Origin: Pseudomonas sp. MYb60
GTDB lineage: Bacteria > Pseudomonadota > Gammaproteobacteria > Pseudomonadales > Pseudomonadaceae
Assembly: GCF_002979555.1 (NCBI RefSeq)
Contig: NZ_PCOZ01000007.1
Coordinates: 78,539 to 142,538, forward strand
DNA: 64,000 nt
Direction of reading: 5' to 3'
The position numbers and the translations under genes were made by a program. Within the stretch, counting starts at the first letter, position 1; each line of letters opens with the position of its first letter. Below, one piece after another: positions 21,488 to 30,359 of this stretch. Below the pieces are notes generated by a model. The model ran no database searches and had not been told where the DNA came from. It saw only the letters and a list, made by a program, of their open reading frames with translations.

Positions 21488-22036
21488 TTATTGCTCAGTC
21501 AAACCAAATTGCGTCAGGCAGAAGGTGGGAATCCCCATATCTTCCAACCGCTGCGACCCACCCAACTCCGGCAAATCAATAATCGCCGCCGCTTCAAAGA
21601 TCTTCGCGCCCATGCGTCGCACCAGGTTCGCCGCTGCGATCAACGTACCGCCGGTGGCGATCAGGTCATCGAACATCAGCACCGAGTCGCCTTCGCACAG
21701 GCTGTCGGCGTGCACTTCCAGGAAGGCTTCGCCGTACTCGGTCTGGTAACCCTCGGCCAGCACGTCAGCGGGCAGTTTGCCCTGTTTGCGGAACAGGATC
21801 AGCGGCTTGTTCAACTGATAGGCGATGATCGAACCAATCAGGAAGCCTCGCGCATCCATCGCGCCGATATGGCTGAAGTCAGCCTCGACATAGCGCTGGG
21901 CAAAGCTGTCGGCGACCAGGCGCAGGGCGCGGGGCGATTGGAACAGCGGTGTGATGTCGCGAAAGATGACCCCCGGCTTGGGGAAGTCGATGACGGGACG
22001 GATCAGGGATTTGATGTCGAACGAATCGAAGGTCAT
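21488..22036 (-). CDS. apt: Adenine phosphoribosyltransferase
   Basis: A 182-residue purine salvage enzyme that makes AMP from adenine and PRPP. The PRPP loop is [14 protein letters not shown], and the N-terminus [19 protein letters not shown] is typical of Apt. The start [11 protein letters not shown] follows AGGACTCCTCGACG. Longer in-frame starts upstream would add residues with no family match and run into the anr gene end. A TATACT hexamer at 22071-22076 could be a -10, though no good -35 is visible. Confidence 0.95.
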   Translation of the reverse strand: MTFDSFDIKSLIRPVIDFPKPGVIFRDITPLFQSPRALRLVADSFAQRYVEADFSHIGAMDARGFLIGSIIAYQLNKPLILFRKQGKLPADVLAEGYQTEYGEAFLEVHADSLCEGDSVLMFDDLIATGGTLIAAANLVRRMGAKIFEAAAIIDLPELGGSQRLEDMGIPTFCLTQFGLTEQ

Positions 22037-22116
22037 CGTCGAGGAGTCCTGGATTGGAAAACGGACTCGAAGTATACCTGCGACCTCGCCGATTGGCGCG
22101 GCCGCAGGTGTCTGGA

Positions 22117-22851
22117 TCAGCTCTCCAGGGAGCCACCGGCCAGCGCGCACAGCTGGATGGGGTCGAGGATGTGCACTTCCTTGCCTTCGGCGGCGATCAG
22201 CTCGTTCTGCTGGAAACGGGTAAATACGCGGGACACGGTTTCCACCGCCAGGCCCAGGTAGTTGCCGATTTCATTGCGCGACATGCTCAGGCGGAACTGG
22301 TTGGCCGAGAAGCCCCGTGCGCGGAAGCGCGCCGACAGGTTGACCAGGAACGTGGCGATGCGCTCGTCGGCGGTCTTTTTCGAGAGCAGCAGCATCATCT
22401 GCTGGTCGTCACGAATTTCGCGGCTCATCACGCGCATCAATTGGCGGCGCAGTTGGGGCAGTTGCAGGGCCAGTTCGTCCAGGCGCTCGAAAGGAATTTC
22501 GCACACGGACGTCGTCTCCAGCGCCTGTGCCGACACCGGATGAATCTCGGTGTCCATGCCCGACAGCCCCACCAACTCGCTGGGCAGGTGGAACCCAGTG
22601 ATCTGTTCTTCGCCACCATCGCTCAGGCTGAAGGTCTTCAACGCTCCCGAACGCACGGCGTAGACGGAGTCGAACTGGTCGCCCTGGCGAAACAGGAACT
22701 CACCTTTCTTCAGCGGCCGGCCGCGTTTAACGATGTCGTCCAGCGCATCCATGTCTTCCAGATTCAGCGAAAGTGGCAGGCAGAGGGGGGCCAGGCTGCA
22801 ATCCTTGCAGTGAGCCTGGCTGTGAGCGCGCAGTTTGACTGGCTCGGACAT
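22117..22851 (-). CDS. anr: Anr, oxygen-responsive FNR-type global regulator
   Basis: A 244-residue CRP/FNR-family activator. The four [4Fe-4S] ligands of FNR-type sensors are present: C15, C18 and C24 in [11 protein letters not shown], and C117 in the beta-roll. The C-terminal HTH is [20 protein letters not shown]; its E-xx-SR recognition helix predicts the FNR/Anr box TTGAT-N4-ATCAA. Under low oxygen it should activate hemN and the cbb3 genes beside it, several of which carry such boxes. An AAGGA box precedes the ATG. The symbol anr rather than fnr follows Pseudomonas usage. Confidence 0.95.
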   Translation of the reverse strand: MSEPVKLRAHSQAHCKDCSLAPLCLPLSLNLEDMDALDDIVKRGRPLKKGEFLFRQGDQFDSVYAVRSGALKTFSLSDGGEEQITGFHLPSELVGLSGMDTEIHPVSAQALETTSVCEIPFERLDELALQLPQLRRQLMRVMSREIRDDQQMMLLLSKKTADERIATFLVNLSARFRARGFSANQFRLSMSRNEIGNYLGLAVETVSRVFTRFQQNELIAAEGKEVHILDPIQLCALAGGSLES

Positions 22852-23005
22852 TTCTTAAATCCTTGTGGGAAAACACACATAAGACGTAAGGGTAACGCAC
22901 CGGGGGGTTGTGAGGCCAGCCTGTACAAAAAACCGGCAACGTATAAAGAATCCGCACTGTGAGCCGGTGGCCTGCTATCAACCCCAGAACCGGGACGTTC
23001 ACAAG

Positions 23006-23185
23006 ATGGCTTCCATTACCCTCGACCTGGCGTTACGCACCCAGATCCCTGCAACGCCCGAATCGCAAAAAAACACAGCCCAGGCGGTGCTTACCGACGC
23101 GCCCATTGCCGATGAAGCCACGCCTGCCGTTTCTGTTGTGATCTCTGGCGCGGCAATGAAGACGGCCAGCCTGGCGATGAAGTAA
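23006..23185 (+). CDS. Small hypothetical protein between anr and hemN
   Basis: A 59-residue frame starting MASITLDLALRTQIPATP and ending AAMKTASLAMK. It is Ala/Thr-rich, with no membrane helix, signal peptide or cysteine. A weak CGGGACG box precedes the ATG. It lies divergent to anr and convergent with hemN, 6 bp from the hemN stop. I recall P. aeruginosa having a small gene at the same place, which supports it being real; function unknown. Confidence 0.5.
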   Translation: MASITLDLALRTQIPATPESQKNTAQAVLTDAPIADEATPAVSVVISGAAMKTASLAMK

Positions 23186-23191
23186 CGACGC

Positions 23192-24574
23192 TCAGATCAC
23201 CCGCGAGAAGCGCTGCCGGTTCTGATGTTCCAGGTAGGCGTCAAACACCATGCACACCGAACGCACCAGCAAGCGTCCGGCGGGCAACACGCGGATGCCC
23301 TGGGCATCAAGTTCGATCAGGCCATCAGCCGCCATGACGTCGAGCTGCGGCCAGATCTCGTCGAAATAGCCACGAAAATCAATGTTGAACGCCTGTTCGA
23401 TCGGCGCATAGGCCAGGTTGAACGTGCAGATCAACTGCTGAATCACTTCGCGCCGCAACCGATCGTCCGTGGTGCACACCAGGCCACGGCTGGTGGCCAG
23501 CTGCGCGCTGGCGAGGGTGTTCTGGTAGGCGCCGAGGTCACTGCTGTTCTGGCAGTACAGGTCGCCAATCTGGCTGATGGCGGACACGCCCAGGCCGATC
23601 AGGTCGCAGTGGCCGTGGGTGGTATAGCCCTGGAAGTTGCGTTGCAGGGTGCCATCCTCCTGAGCGATGGCCAGTTCGTCATCGGGCAGGGCAAAGTGGT
23701 CCATGCCGATGTAGCGGTAGCCGGCCTGGGTCAGTTGCTCGATGGTGGTGTGCAGCATCAGCAGTTTTTCCGCCGGCGACGGCAGCTCGTCGCCGTTGAT
23801 GCGCCGCTGCGGCATGAAGCGCTCCGGCAGGTGGGCGTAGTTGAACACTGACAGGCGGTCGGGCTGCAGGCGGATCACTTCTTCCACGGTGCGCGCGAAA
23901 TTGATCGGGGTCTGCTTGGGCAGGCCATAGATCAGGTCGATATTGATCGAGCGAAACTGCAGGGTGCGCGCGGCATCAATCACGGCGCGGGTTTCTTCCA
24001 GGCTTTGCAGGCGGTTGACGGCGCGCTGCACCTCGGGGTCGAGGTCCTGCACGCCGATGCTCACGCGATTGAAGCCCAGCTCGCGCAACAGGCCCATGGT
24101 GGCCCAGTCGGCTTCGCGCGGGTCGATCTCGATGCCGTAGTCGCCGGAGTCGTCCTCCAGCAAGTTGAAGTGCTGGCGCAGGCGGCCCATGACCTGGCGC
24201 AACTCGTCGTGGCTGAGAAAGGTCGGGGTGCCGCCGCCGAAATGCAGCTGTTCCACCGGTTGTTTCGGGTCCAGGTGGCAAGCCACCAGCTGGATCTCCT
24301 GCTCCAGGCGTTGCAGGTAGGCGTGGGCGCGGCCACGGTCCTTGGTAATGACTTTGTTGCACGCGCAGTAATAGCAAATGTTGGCGCAGAACGGCACGTG
24401 CACATAGAGCGACAGTGGCCGCACGGCCTTACGGCTGTCGCGCAGGGCGTGGAGCAGGTCGAAGGTGCCGACCTGGCTGTCGAATTGCACGGCGGTGGGG
24501 TAGGACGTGTAGCGTGGTCCCGCCAGGTCGTAGCGGTGAATCAGGTCGGTGTCCCAACGAATGGCGTCGAGCAT
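23192..24574 (-). CDS. hemN: Oxygen-independent coproporphyrinogen III oxidase
   Basis: A 460-residue radical-SAM enzyme that converts coproporphyrinogen III to protoporphyrinogen IX without oxygen. The cluster cysteines are C63, C67 and C70 in PFCANICYYCACN, plus the conserved C72. A GGGTPT motif for SAM follows, and the N-terminus has the HemN-specific LAGPRYTSYPTA. The length fits HemN proper rather than the shorter HemW. It supplies heme for the neighbouring cbb3 oxidases at low oxygen. Its promoter has a perfect Anr box at -41.5. Confidence 0.96.
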   Translation of the reverse strand: MLDAIRWDTDLIHRYDLAGPRYTSYPTAVQFDSQVGTFDLLHALRDSRKAVRPLSLYVHVPFCANICYYCACNKVITKDRGRAHAYLQRLEQEIQLVACHLDPKQPVEQLHFGGGTPTFLSHDELRQVMGRLRQHFNLLEDDSGDYGIEIDPREADWATMGLLRELGFNRVSIGVQDLDPEVQRAVNRLQSLEETRAVIDAARTLQFRSINIDLIYGLPKQTPINFARTVEEVIRLQPDRLSVFNYAHLPERFMPQRRINGDELPSPAEKLLMLHTTIEQLTQAGYRYIGMDHFALPDDELAIAQEDGTLQRNFQGYTTHGHCDLIGLGVSAISQIGDLYCQNSSDLGAYQNTLASAQLATSRGLVCTTDDRLRREVIQQLICTFNLAYAPIEQAFNIDFRGYFDEIWPQLDVMAADGLIELDAQGIRVLPAGRLLVRSVCMVFDAYLEHQNRQRFSRVI

Positions 24575-24606
24575 GCGGGCGGTCCCCCGGATAGGCTAGT
24601 GGGCCG

Positions 24607-24648
24607 AGTCTAGAGGCGTGGCAGGGGTGACATGTTGATTTGTATCAA
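24607..24648 (-). promoter_or_regulatory. Anr-dependent hemN promoter
   Basis: A perfect FNR/Anr palindrome TTGATTTGTATCAA lies at 24635-24648. On the minus strand the -10 hexamer TAGACT is at 24607-24612. With a start near 24600 the box is centred at about -41.5, the classic class II activator position. Confidence 0.85.
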
Positions 24649-24677
24649 CGGGGAGCGGCGCTATGCCACATCCCCTA

Positions 24678-25361
24678 TCAATGGCCCATCAGCCAGTGCT
24701 GGTGCGGGCCGGGCAAGGTCCAGATGCCGAACAGCATCACCAGCAAGCCACCCGCCATGCGCACGCTGCGTTTGCGCAACAGCGCGGTGATGCGCTCGGC
24801 CGCCAGCCCAGTAGCCAGCAACACCGGCCAGGTGCCCAGGCCGAACGCCAGCATCAGTAGACCACTGTCCAGCGCATTGCCCTGGCTCGCCGCCCACAAC
24901 AAGGTGCTGTAGACCAACCCGCAGGGCAGCCAGCCCCACAGCGCGCCCAGCAGCAGGGCGCGCGGCAGGCTAGACACCGGCAGCAAACGGCTGGCAATCG
25001 GCTGGATATGCCGCCACAGGCCGCGTCCCAGGGCTTCGATACGGGTGAGGCCGCTCCACCAGCCGGCGAGGTAAAGCCCCATGCTGATCAACAGCAACCC
25101 GGCCACTGCCCGCATGAACATCGCCGCCGGACTGTTGGCCACGGCCCAGCCCGCGAGGCCGATCAACACGCCGGCGGTGGCGTAGCTGAGGATGCGCCCC
25201 AGGTTGTACGCCAGCAGCAGGCGAAAACGCCGGCTGCGTTGCTCCGCTGGAATGGCCAGCGTCAGCGCGCCCATCAGCCCGCCGCACATGCCCAGGCAAT
25301 GGCCACCGCCGAGCAGGCCGAGGATCAGCGCGGAGACCAGCAGCGGCGCCAGATCAAGCAT
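24678..25361 (-). CDS. TauE/SafE-like membrane protein (DsbD_2 family) of the cco cluster
   Basis: A 227-residue polytopic membrane protein with about six hydrophobic segments. The first contains GGGHCLGMCGGLMG, and a later one GALWGWLPCGLVYS. These paired Cys/Met-Cys membrane motifs are typical of the DsbD_2/sulfite-exporter-like proteins found next to ccoS. Its ATG overlaps the ccoS stop by 8 bp, so it is part of the ccoGHIS transcript. A role in copper handling or redox transfer for cbb3 assembly is a reasonable inference, but is not shown here. Confidence 0.8.
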   Translation of the reverse strand: MLDLAPLLVSALILGLLGGGHCLGMCGGLMGALTLAIPAEQRSRRFRLLLAYNLGRILSYATAGVLIGLAGWAVANSPAAMFMRAVAGLLLISMGLYLAGWWSGLTRIEALGRGLWRHIQPIASRLLPVSSLPRALLLGALWGWLPCGLVYSTLLWAASQGNALDSGLLMLAFGLGTWPVLLATGLAAERITALLRKRSVRMAGGLLVMLFGIWTLPGPHQHWLMGH

Positions 25362-25566
25362 GGGGCGGGTCTTTGGGCGGTGGTTCGGGAGGGTTGGCTT
25401 CTTCGACGCCGGCCAGGTGGTTGGGGTCCTGATCGTCGAACAGCACGCTGTGGGCGGGGCCGTCGAGGTCGTCGTACTGGCCGCTGTCCACAGCCCAGAA
25501 GAACACGTAGATAGCCACGCCCACCAACAACAGCGCTGCGGGGATCATCACGTATAAAGCTGGCAT
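25354..25566 (-). CDS. ccoS: cbb3 oxidase assembly protein CcoS
   Basis: A 70-residue single-pass membrane protein. MPALYVMIPAALLLVGVAIY forms the membrane helix, followed by the family signature FFWAVDSGQYDDLDGPAHSV and a Pro-rich tail. CcoS is needed to insert heme and copper into cbb3 oxidase. The start at MPALYV gives the usual size; an upstream in-frame start would add a basic leader with no family match. Between ccoI (16 bp upstream) and the TauE/SafE-like gene (overlapping). Confidence 0.93.
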   Translation of the reverse strand: MPALYVMIPAALLLVGVAIYVFFWAVDSGQYDDLDGPAHSVLFDDQDPNHLAGVEEANPPEPPPKDPPHA

Positions 25567-25582
25567 TGGAACTCCAAAGGGA

Positions 25583-28027
25583 TCAGGCCGGCAGCGGGCG
25601 GGTTGATGGGAGGGTATCGGCCAGCTGCGCACTCGGCAGGCGAGTCAGGCGCAGGGCGTTGAGTACCACGGTCAATGAGCTGAGGGACATGCCCACGGCG
25701 GCCCAGATCGGGGTCACCCAACCCAGCGCCGCAAACGGCAGCATAAGGCCATTGTACAGCCCGGCCCACAACAGGTTTTCGATGATGACCCGGCGCGTGC
25801 GGCGCGCGAGGGTAAAGGCCTGCACCAAGGCGTCGAGGCGATTGGACAGCAGCACGGCGTCCGCGCTGGTCTTGGCCAGGTCGGTGGCCGAGCCCATGGC
25901 CACGCTGATATCCGCTGCGGCGAGTACCGGCACATCATTGACCCCATCGCCGAGCATCAGCACCCTGCGGCCTTCCTGATGCAACTGTTGCAACACGAGC
26001 AGCTTGTCGTCCGGACGCAGGCCGCCTCGGGCGTCATCGATACCCAACTCGGCGGCCACACTGGCAACCATCGGCGAGCTGTCCCCGGACAACAGCAGCG
26101 TGCGCCAACCGCGTGCCTTGCACGCCGCCAGCAGGGCAGGCGCGTCGCTGCGCAGGCGGTCGTCCAGCACGAACCAGGCGAGGGCGCCGTCGCGGTCGCC
26201 CAGCAGCAGCCATTGGCCGGCTTCGTCGGGGGGCGCGGGCGTCGGGCAACCGCTGAGCGCACACACATAGCCCGGCTGGCCGATACGCAGCTGGCGCTCG
26301 CCGACACGGCCTTCCAGGCCGAGGCCGGGGGTGCTCAGTACTTCATCGGCGGCCAGGGGGGCACGGCCAAAGGCGCGGGCAATCGGGTGCTCGGAGCGGT
26401 TTTCGAGGGCGGCGGCGAGGCCCAGGCATTCATCGCTGCCCAGCGCGCCCAAGGGGCGAATCGCGCGCAGCGCCAGGCGGCCTTCGGTCAGGGTGCCGGT
26501 CTTGTCGAAAATCACCGTGTCGATCTGGTTCAAGCCTTCCAGCACATGGCCGCGGGTCAGCAACAGCCCGAGTTTGTGCAGGCTGCCGGTGGCGGCCGTG
26601 AGGGCGGTCGGTGTGGCCAGCGAAAGGGCGCACGGGCAGGTCGCGACCAGCATCGCCAGCACAATCCAGAACGCCCGCGCGGAATCCAGCTCCCACCACA
26701 CCAGTCCGATCACGGCGGCGGCGATCAGGGAACACAACAGGAACCACTGGGCGGCGCGGTCGGCGATGCGGGCCAGTCGGGGTTTATCGGCCTGGGCCCG
26801 CTCCAGCAGGCGCACGATGGCGGACAAGCGGGTGTCGTGGCCCAAGGCGCGGACTTCGACGGTCAGTGCACTTTCGACGTTGAGGGTGCCGGCGGTGACC
26901 GCATCGCCGGCGTGGCGCGGTTGCGGCAGGTATTCGCCCGTGAGCAGGGACTCGTCGATGCTGGATTGGCCGTCGACAATCACCCCGTCCGCCGGCAACA
27001 CCGCGCCCGGATGCACCAGCACACGGTCGCCCAGGGCGAGTTCGCTGAGCAAGATGCGTTCGCTCTGGCCTTCAGCATTCAAGCGCAGGCACGAGGCCGG
27101 CAGCAGGTTGACCAACTGCGCAGTGGCCGCTGCCGTACGCTCGCGGGCGCGGCGTTCCAGGTAACGCCCGGCCAGCAGGAACAACGCGAACATGCCGACG
27201 GCGTCGAAGTACAACTCACCCACGCCCGTGATCGCGGTCCAGATGCCGGCCAGGTACGCGCCGCCAATCGCCAGGGACACCGACACGTCCATGGTCAGGT
27301 GCCGCGTGCGCAGGTCACGCAGCGCGCCTTTGAAAAACGGCGCGCAGCTGTAGAACACGATGGGGGTGGTAAGAAACATCGCCACCCAGCGCAGGATCAC
27401 ATGCAGTTCCGGGCTGAGGTCGATATTGAACTCTGGCCAGGTGGCCATGGTTGCCATCATCGCCTGGAACCACAGCAGCCCGGCCACGCCGAGTTGGCGC
27501 AAGGCCCGGCGGTTTTCCGTGGCCAGTTGTTCGGCGGCGCGATCGGCCTGATAGGGGTGAGCCGCGTAACCGATATGGCGCAACTCGCTGAGCACGTGGC
27601 TAAGGGGCAACTGCGCGTCAGCCCAGCGCACGTGCAGGCGATGATTGGACAGGTTCAGCCGCGCCTCGGCCACCGCCGGCAGGCCGCGCAGGTGTTTTTC
27701 AATCAGCCAGCCGCAGGCCGCGCAACTGATGCCCTCCATCAGCAGGGTGGTTTCAGCGAGGTCGCCGTCGTGGCGCACGAAGGGCTTTTGCACGTCGGCG
27801 CGGTCGTAGAGCGCCAGTTCGTCCACCCATTGCACCGGCAGCGCCTCGGGGTTGGCGGAGGCTTCGCTGCGGTGTTGGTAATAGCTTTCCAGGCCACCGG
27901 CCACAATGGCTTCGGCCACGGCCTGGCAGCCGGGGCAGCAGAGCTCGCGGCGCTCACCGAGGATGACCGTGGTGAAGCGGCTGCCGGCGGGGACAGGGAG
28001 GGCGCAGTGGTAGCAGGCGGTGGTCAT
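25583..28027 (-). CDS. ccoI: CcoI copper-translocating P1B-type ATPase
   Basis: An 814-residue Cu+ P-type ATPase required for cbb3 oxidase assembly. The N-terminus has a Cys-rich motif (C5-x-x-C8, and C30-C31-x-x-C34), then an HMA domain with CAAC at 102-105. The actuator TGE is at 364-366, the membrane CPC at 464-466 and phosphorylated D508 in DKTGT. LGDGVNDVP closes the hinge. About eight membrane helices are visible. It belongs to the ccoGHIS operon, although a REP pair lies between ccoH and ccoI. CcoI/FixI-type pumps export copper slowly for cofactor delivery, unlike the detoxifying CopA. Confidence 0.93.
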   Translation of the reverse strand: MTTACYHCALPVPAGSRFTTVILGERRELCCPGCQAVAEAIVAGGLESYYQHRSEASANPEALPVQWVDELALYDRADVQKPFVRHDGDLAETTLLMEGISCAACGWLIEKHLRGLPAVAEARLNLSNHRLHVRWADAQLPLSHVLSELRHIGYAAHPYQADRAAEQLATENRRALRQLGVAGLLWFQAMMATMATWPEFNIDLSPELHVILRWVAMFLTTPIVFYSCAPFFKGALRDLRTRHLTMDVSVSLAIGGAYLAGIWTAITGVGELYFDAVGMFALFLLAGRYLERRARERTAAATAQLVNLLPASCLRLNAEGQSERILLSELALGDRVLVHPGAVLPADGVIVDGQSSIDESLLTGEYLPQPRHAGDAVTAGTLNVESALTVEVRALGHDTRLSAIVRLLERAQADKPRLARIADRAAQWFLLCSLIAAAVIGLVWWELDSARAFWIVLAMLVATCPCALSLATPTALTAATGSLHKLGLLLTRGHVLEGLNQIDTVIFDKTGTLTEGRLALRAIRPLGALGSDECLGLAAALENRSEHPIARAFGRAPLAADEVLSTPGLGLEGRVGERQLRIGQPGYVCALSGCPTPAPPDEAGQWLLLGDRDGALAWFVLDDRLRSDAPALLAACKARGWRTLLLSGDSSPMVASVAAELGIDDARGGLRPDDKLLVLQQLHQEGRRVLMLGDGVNDVPVLAAADISVAMGSATDLAKTSADAVLLSNRLDALVQAFTLARRTRRVIIENLLWAGLYNGLMLPFAALGWVTPIWAAVGMSLSSLTVVLNALRLTRLPSAQLADTLPSTRPLPA

Positions 28028-28058
28028 GGGTTGGAATCTGTAGTGGCTGGGAGGACCT

Positions 28059-28125
28059 CATCGGGGGCAAGCCCCCTCCCACATGGACACCGCGATCCTC
28101 TGTGGGAGGGGGCTTGCCCCCGATG
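28059..28125. repeat. Inverted REP pair inside the ccoGHIS operon
   Basis: CATCGGGGGCAAGCCCCCTC (28059 on) and its inverse ending GGGGGCTTGCCCCCGATG (to 28125) lie between ccoH and ccoI, which are read in the same direction. The pair could reduce transcript from ccoH into ccoI or stabilise the upstream segment. Confidence 0.85.
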
Positions 28126-28142
28126 CGCGAAGCGCAGGCTGT

Positions 28143-28682
28143 TTACTTTTTCAGGTCTTCAGCACCCTGCAGAGCCTCATCACCCAGCAGCAAATCCTTG
28201 TCATGGCTGACCTGTTCTTCCTCGAACAGGCGCCAGGTGCGGTCGCCTTCCACGCCGAGCAGCTCCACAAAGCGCCGGCCTTCGACCCTGTCGGTGACCT
28301 GCCCGATGTAGCGCCCCGGTTCGCTGTCGCTGCGGGCGAGGTTGATCTTGCGGTCTTTCTGCGGCTGGGTCGGGGAGATCAGGTTGAGCTCCAGGGTGGT
28401 CGGGTTGCTGTTGCCGCTCAGGTGCAATTCGACTTCACCGGTCAGTTCATCCAGGTGCACCTTGGCGCGCAGTTGTAGGGTCTGGGCCAGCAGTTCGCGG
28501 TCCAGGGAGCGGTTGATGCCCTTGCCGGCCTCGTAGTAATTGTCGTTGACCAAGTTGTCCGGGTTGTTCACCGCGATGGTCACCATGGACAAGGTCAGGG
28601 TCACCGAGCAGGCCAGGATCGCAATGATGATCCAGGGCCAGAGGTGCTTGTACCAAGGGCTTGCGGCAGTAGCGACAGACAT
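28143..28682 (-). CDS. ccoH: CcoH/FixH family cbb3 oxidase assembly protein
   Basis: A 179-residue protein with one N-terminal membrane helix (about residues 16-38, WPWIIIAILACSVTLTLSM) and a periplasmic FixH domain (NNPDNLVNDNYYEAGKGIN, then beta-rich sequence). CcoH stays associated with the cbb3 complex during assembly. It starts 16 bp after ccoG. Residues LVNDNYYEAGKGIN match the conserved FixH core. Confidence 0.92.
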   Translation of the reverse strand: MSVATAASPWYKHLWPWIIIAILACSVTLTLSMVTIAVNNPDNLVNDNYYEAGKGINRSLDRELLAQTLQLRAKVHLDELTGEVELHLSGNSNPTTLELNLISPTQPQKDRKINLARSDSEPGRYIGQVTDRVEGRRFVELLGVEGDRTWRLFEEEQVSHDKDLLLGDEALQGAEDLKK

Positions 28683-28698
28683 CGTTCAGCTCTCTTCT

Positions 28699-30105
28699 TT
28701 AGCGGACTTGTGGGCCGATAAATCGGCTCTTGGCTTCGATACGGACACTGGCGTCGTCGGCATCGGTAAGGATGAATTTGACCTCGTTGGTGCTCGATGG
28801 CAACTGCTCCGGCGCACTCGACAACTCCACCGGCATGCTGACGATATCACCGGCGGCCACCTTGATTTCGCGCCGGCCCTGTAGCTTGAGATCGGGCAGG
28901 CCGGCGGCGTCGAGGACGTAGGTGTGGTCGCGCTGGTCCTTGTTCATGATCTTCAGGCTGTAGACGTTTTCGATGCGGCCTTCGGCGTTCTCGCGGTACA
29001 GCACCCGGTCCTTGCTCACGTCGAAACCCACCAGCGAGCGCATGAAGAACGCCGCTACCAGCAAGCCGATCATTGTCAGCAGCACCAGCGCGTAACCGAT
29101 CAGGCGTGGGCGCAGCTTGTGGGTTTTCTGCCCCGACAGGTTGTGTTCGGTGGTGTAGCTGATCAGGCCGCGTGGGTACTCCATTTTGTCCATGATGGTG
29201 TCGCAGGCGTCGATGCACGCGGCACACCCGATGCACTCGATCTGCAGGCCGTCGCGGATGTCGATTCCGGTGGGGCAGACCTGCACGCACATGGTGCAGT
29301 CGATGCAGTCGCCCAGACCCTGGGCCTTGTAGTCGGTGCCTTTTTTACGCGGGCCACGCAATTCGCCACGGCGTGGGTCGTAGGAAACGATCAGGGTGTC
29401 CTTGTCGAACATCACGCTCTGGAAGCGCGCATACGGGCACATGTAGATGCACACTTGTTCACGCAGCCATCCCGCGTTGCCGTAGGTGGCGAGGGTGAAG
29501 AACCCGACCCAGAAATACGACCAGCCATCGGCCTGGCCGGTGAAGAAGTCGAACACCAGCTCGCGGATCGGTGAAAAGTAGCCGACAAAGGTCAGGCCGG
29601 TGACAAAGCCAATCAGCAGCCACAGCGTGTGCTTGCTGAATTTGCGCAGGAATTTGTTGGCGTCCATGGGCGCCTTGTCGAGCTTGATGCGCTGGTTGCG
29701 GTCGCCTTCGGTGACTTTTTCGCACCACATGAAGATCCACGTCCACACGCTCTGCGGGCAGGTATAGCCGCACCATACGCGCCCGGCGTACACGGTGATA
29801 AAGAACAGGCCGAACGCCGCGACGATAAGAATGCCCGAGAGCAGGATGAAGTCCTGAGGCCAGAACGTGGCGCCAAAGATGAAGAATTTGCGCTCCGGCA
29901 GGTTCCACCACACTGCCTGGTGGCCGCCCCAGTTCAGCCACACGGTGCCGAAGTAGAGCAGGAACAACAGCGCACCACCGAGCATGCGCAGATTGCGGAA
30001 CAGGCCGGTGAAGGCACGGGTGTAGATTTTCTCTCTCGAGGCGTAGAGGTCGACGGTTTTGGCAGGGGGGGTAACGTCGTGTACCGGTATTTGGTCGCTC
30101 ATCAT
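28699..30105 (-). CDS. ccoG: CcoG, 4Fe-4S cupric reductase for cbb3 oxidase assembly
   Basis: A 468-residue membrane iron-sulfur protein (RdxA/FixG family). Several membrane helices precede GYTCPQSVWTWIFMWCE. Two ferredoxin-like cluster motifs follow: CIDCTMCVQVCP and CIGCAACIDACD. A C-terminal Ig-like periplasmic domain closes the protein. CcoG reduces Cu2+ for delivery to CcoN. Start at the first of two adjacent ATGs; the second gives a protein one residue shorter. First gene of ccoGHIS, with an Anr-type box upstream. Confidence 0.95.
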   Translation of the reverse strand: MMSDQIPVHDVTPPAKTVDLYASREKIYTRAFTGLFRNLRMLGGALLFLLYFGTVWLNWGGHQAVWWNLPERKFFIFGATFWPQDFILLSGILIVAAFGLFFITVYAGRVWCGYTCPQSVWTWIFMWCEKVTEGDRNQRIKLDKAPMDANKFLRKFSKHTLWLLIGFVTGLTFVGYFSPIRELVFDFFTGQADGWSYFWVGFFTLATYGNAGWLREQVCIYMCPYARFQSVMFDKDTLIVSYDPRRGELRGPRKKGTDYKAQGLGDCIDCTMCVQVCPTGIDIRDGLQIECIGCAACIDACDTIMDKMEYPRGLISYTTEHNLSGQKTHKLRPRLIGYALVLLTMIGLLVAAFFMRSLVGFDVSKDRVLYRENAEGRIENVYSLKIMNKDQRDHTYVLDAAGLPDLKLQGRREIKVAAGDIVSMPVELSSAPEQLPSSTNEVKFILTDADDASVRIEAKSRFIGPQVR

Positions 30106-30222
30106 TGCATCCCACGGCGGTGGAGATTTGCCTCGGCCAGTACGTGCCAGCCGGGGTCAAATGAAAGGTCTTGCAGTGGTGTAATGATACGCCCCCGATG
30201 ATGTTGAACGGGTGCGACCTAT

Positions 30223-30236
30223 ATGATCTGGATCAA
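30223..30236 (-). promoter_or_regulatory. Anr-type box upstream of ccoG
   Basis: On the minus strand the site reads TTGATCCAGATCAT, one mismatch from TTGAT-N4-ATCAA. A TATCAT hexamer at 30184-30189 could be the -10, which places the box near -52. Confidence 0.6.
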
Positions 30237-30294
30237 TTGAACTGGCAAGTATGGTCGGTTTTGGCTGACCCGGTCGTCAAAACACTGAGTATCC

Positions 30295-30326
30295 AATGTG
30301 GGAGGGGGCAAGCCCCCTCCCACATT
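30295..30326. repeat. REP palindrome between ccoP1 and ccoG
   Basis: A 15-bp perfect stem (AATGTGGGAGGGGGC) with an AA loop. It lies 33 bp past the ccoP1 stop, upstream of the ccoG promoter region, and could end or protect the ccoNOQP-1 transcript. There is no T-run. Confidence 0.85.
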
Positions 30327-30359
30327 GATTTGTTGTAGTTTTAATGATCCACAACAGCC

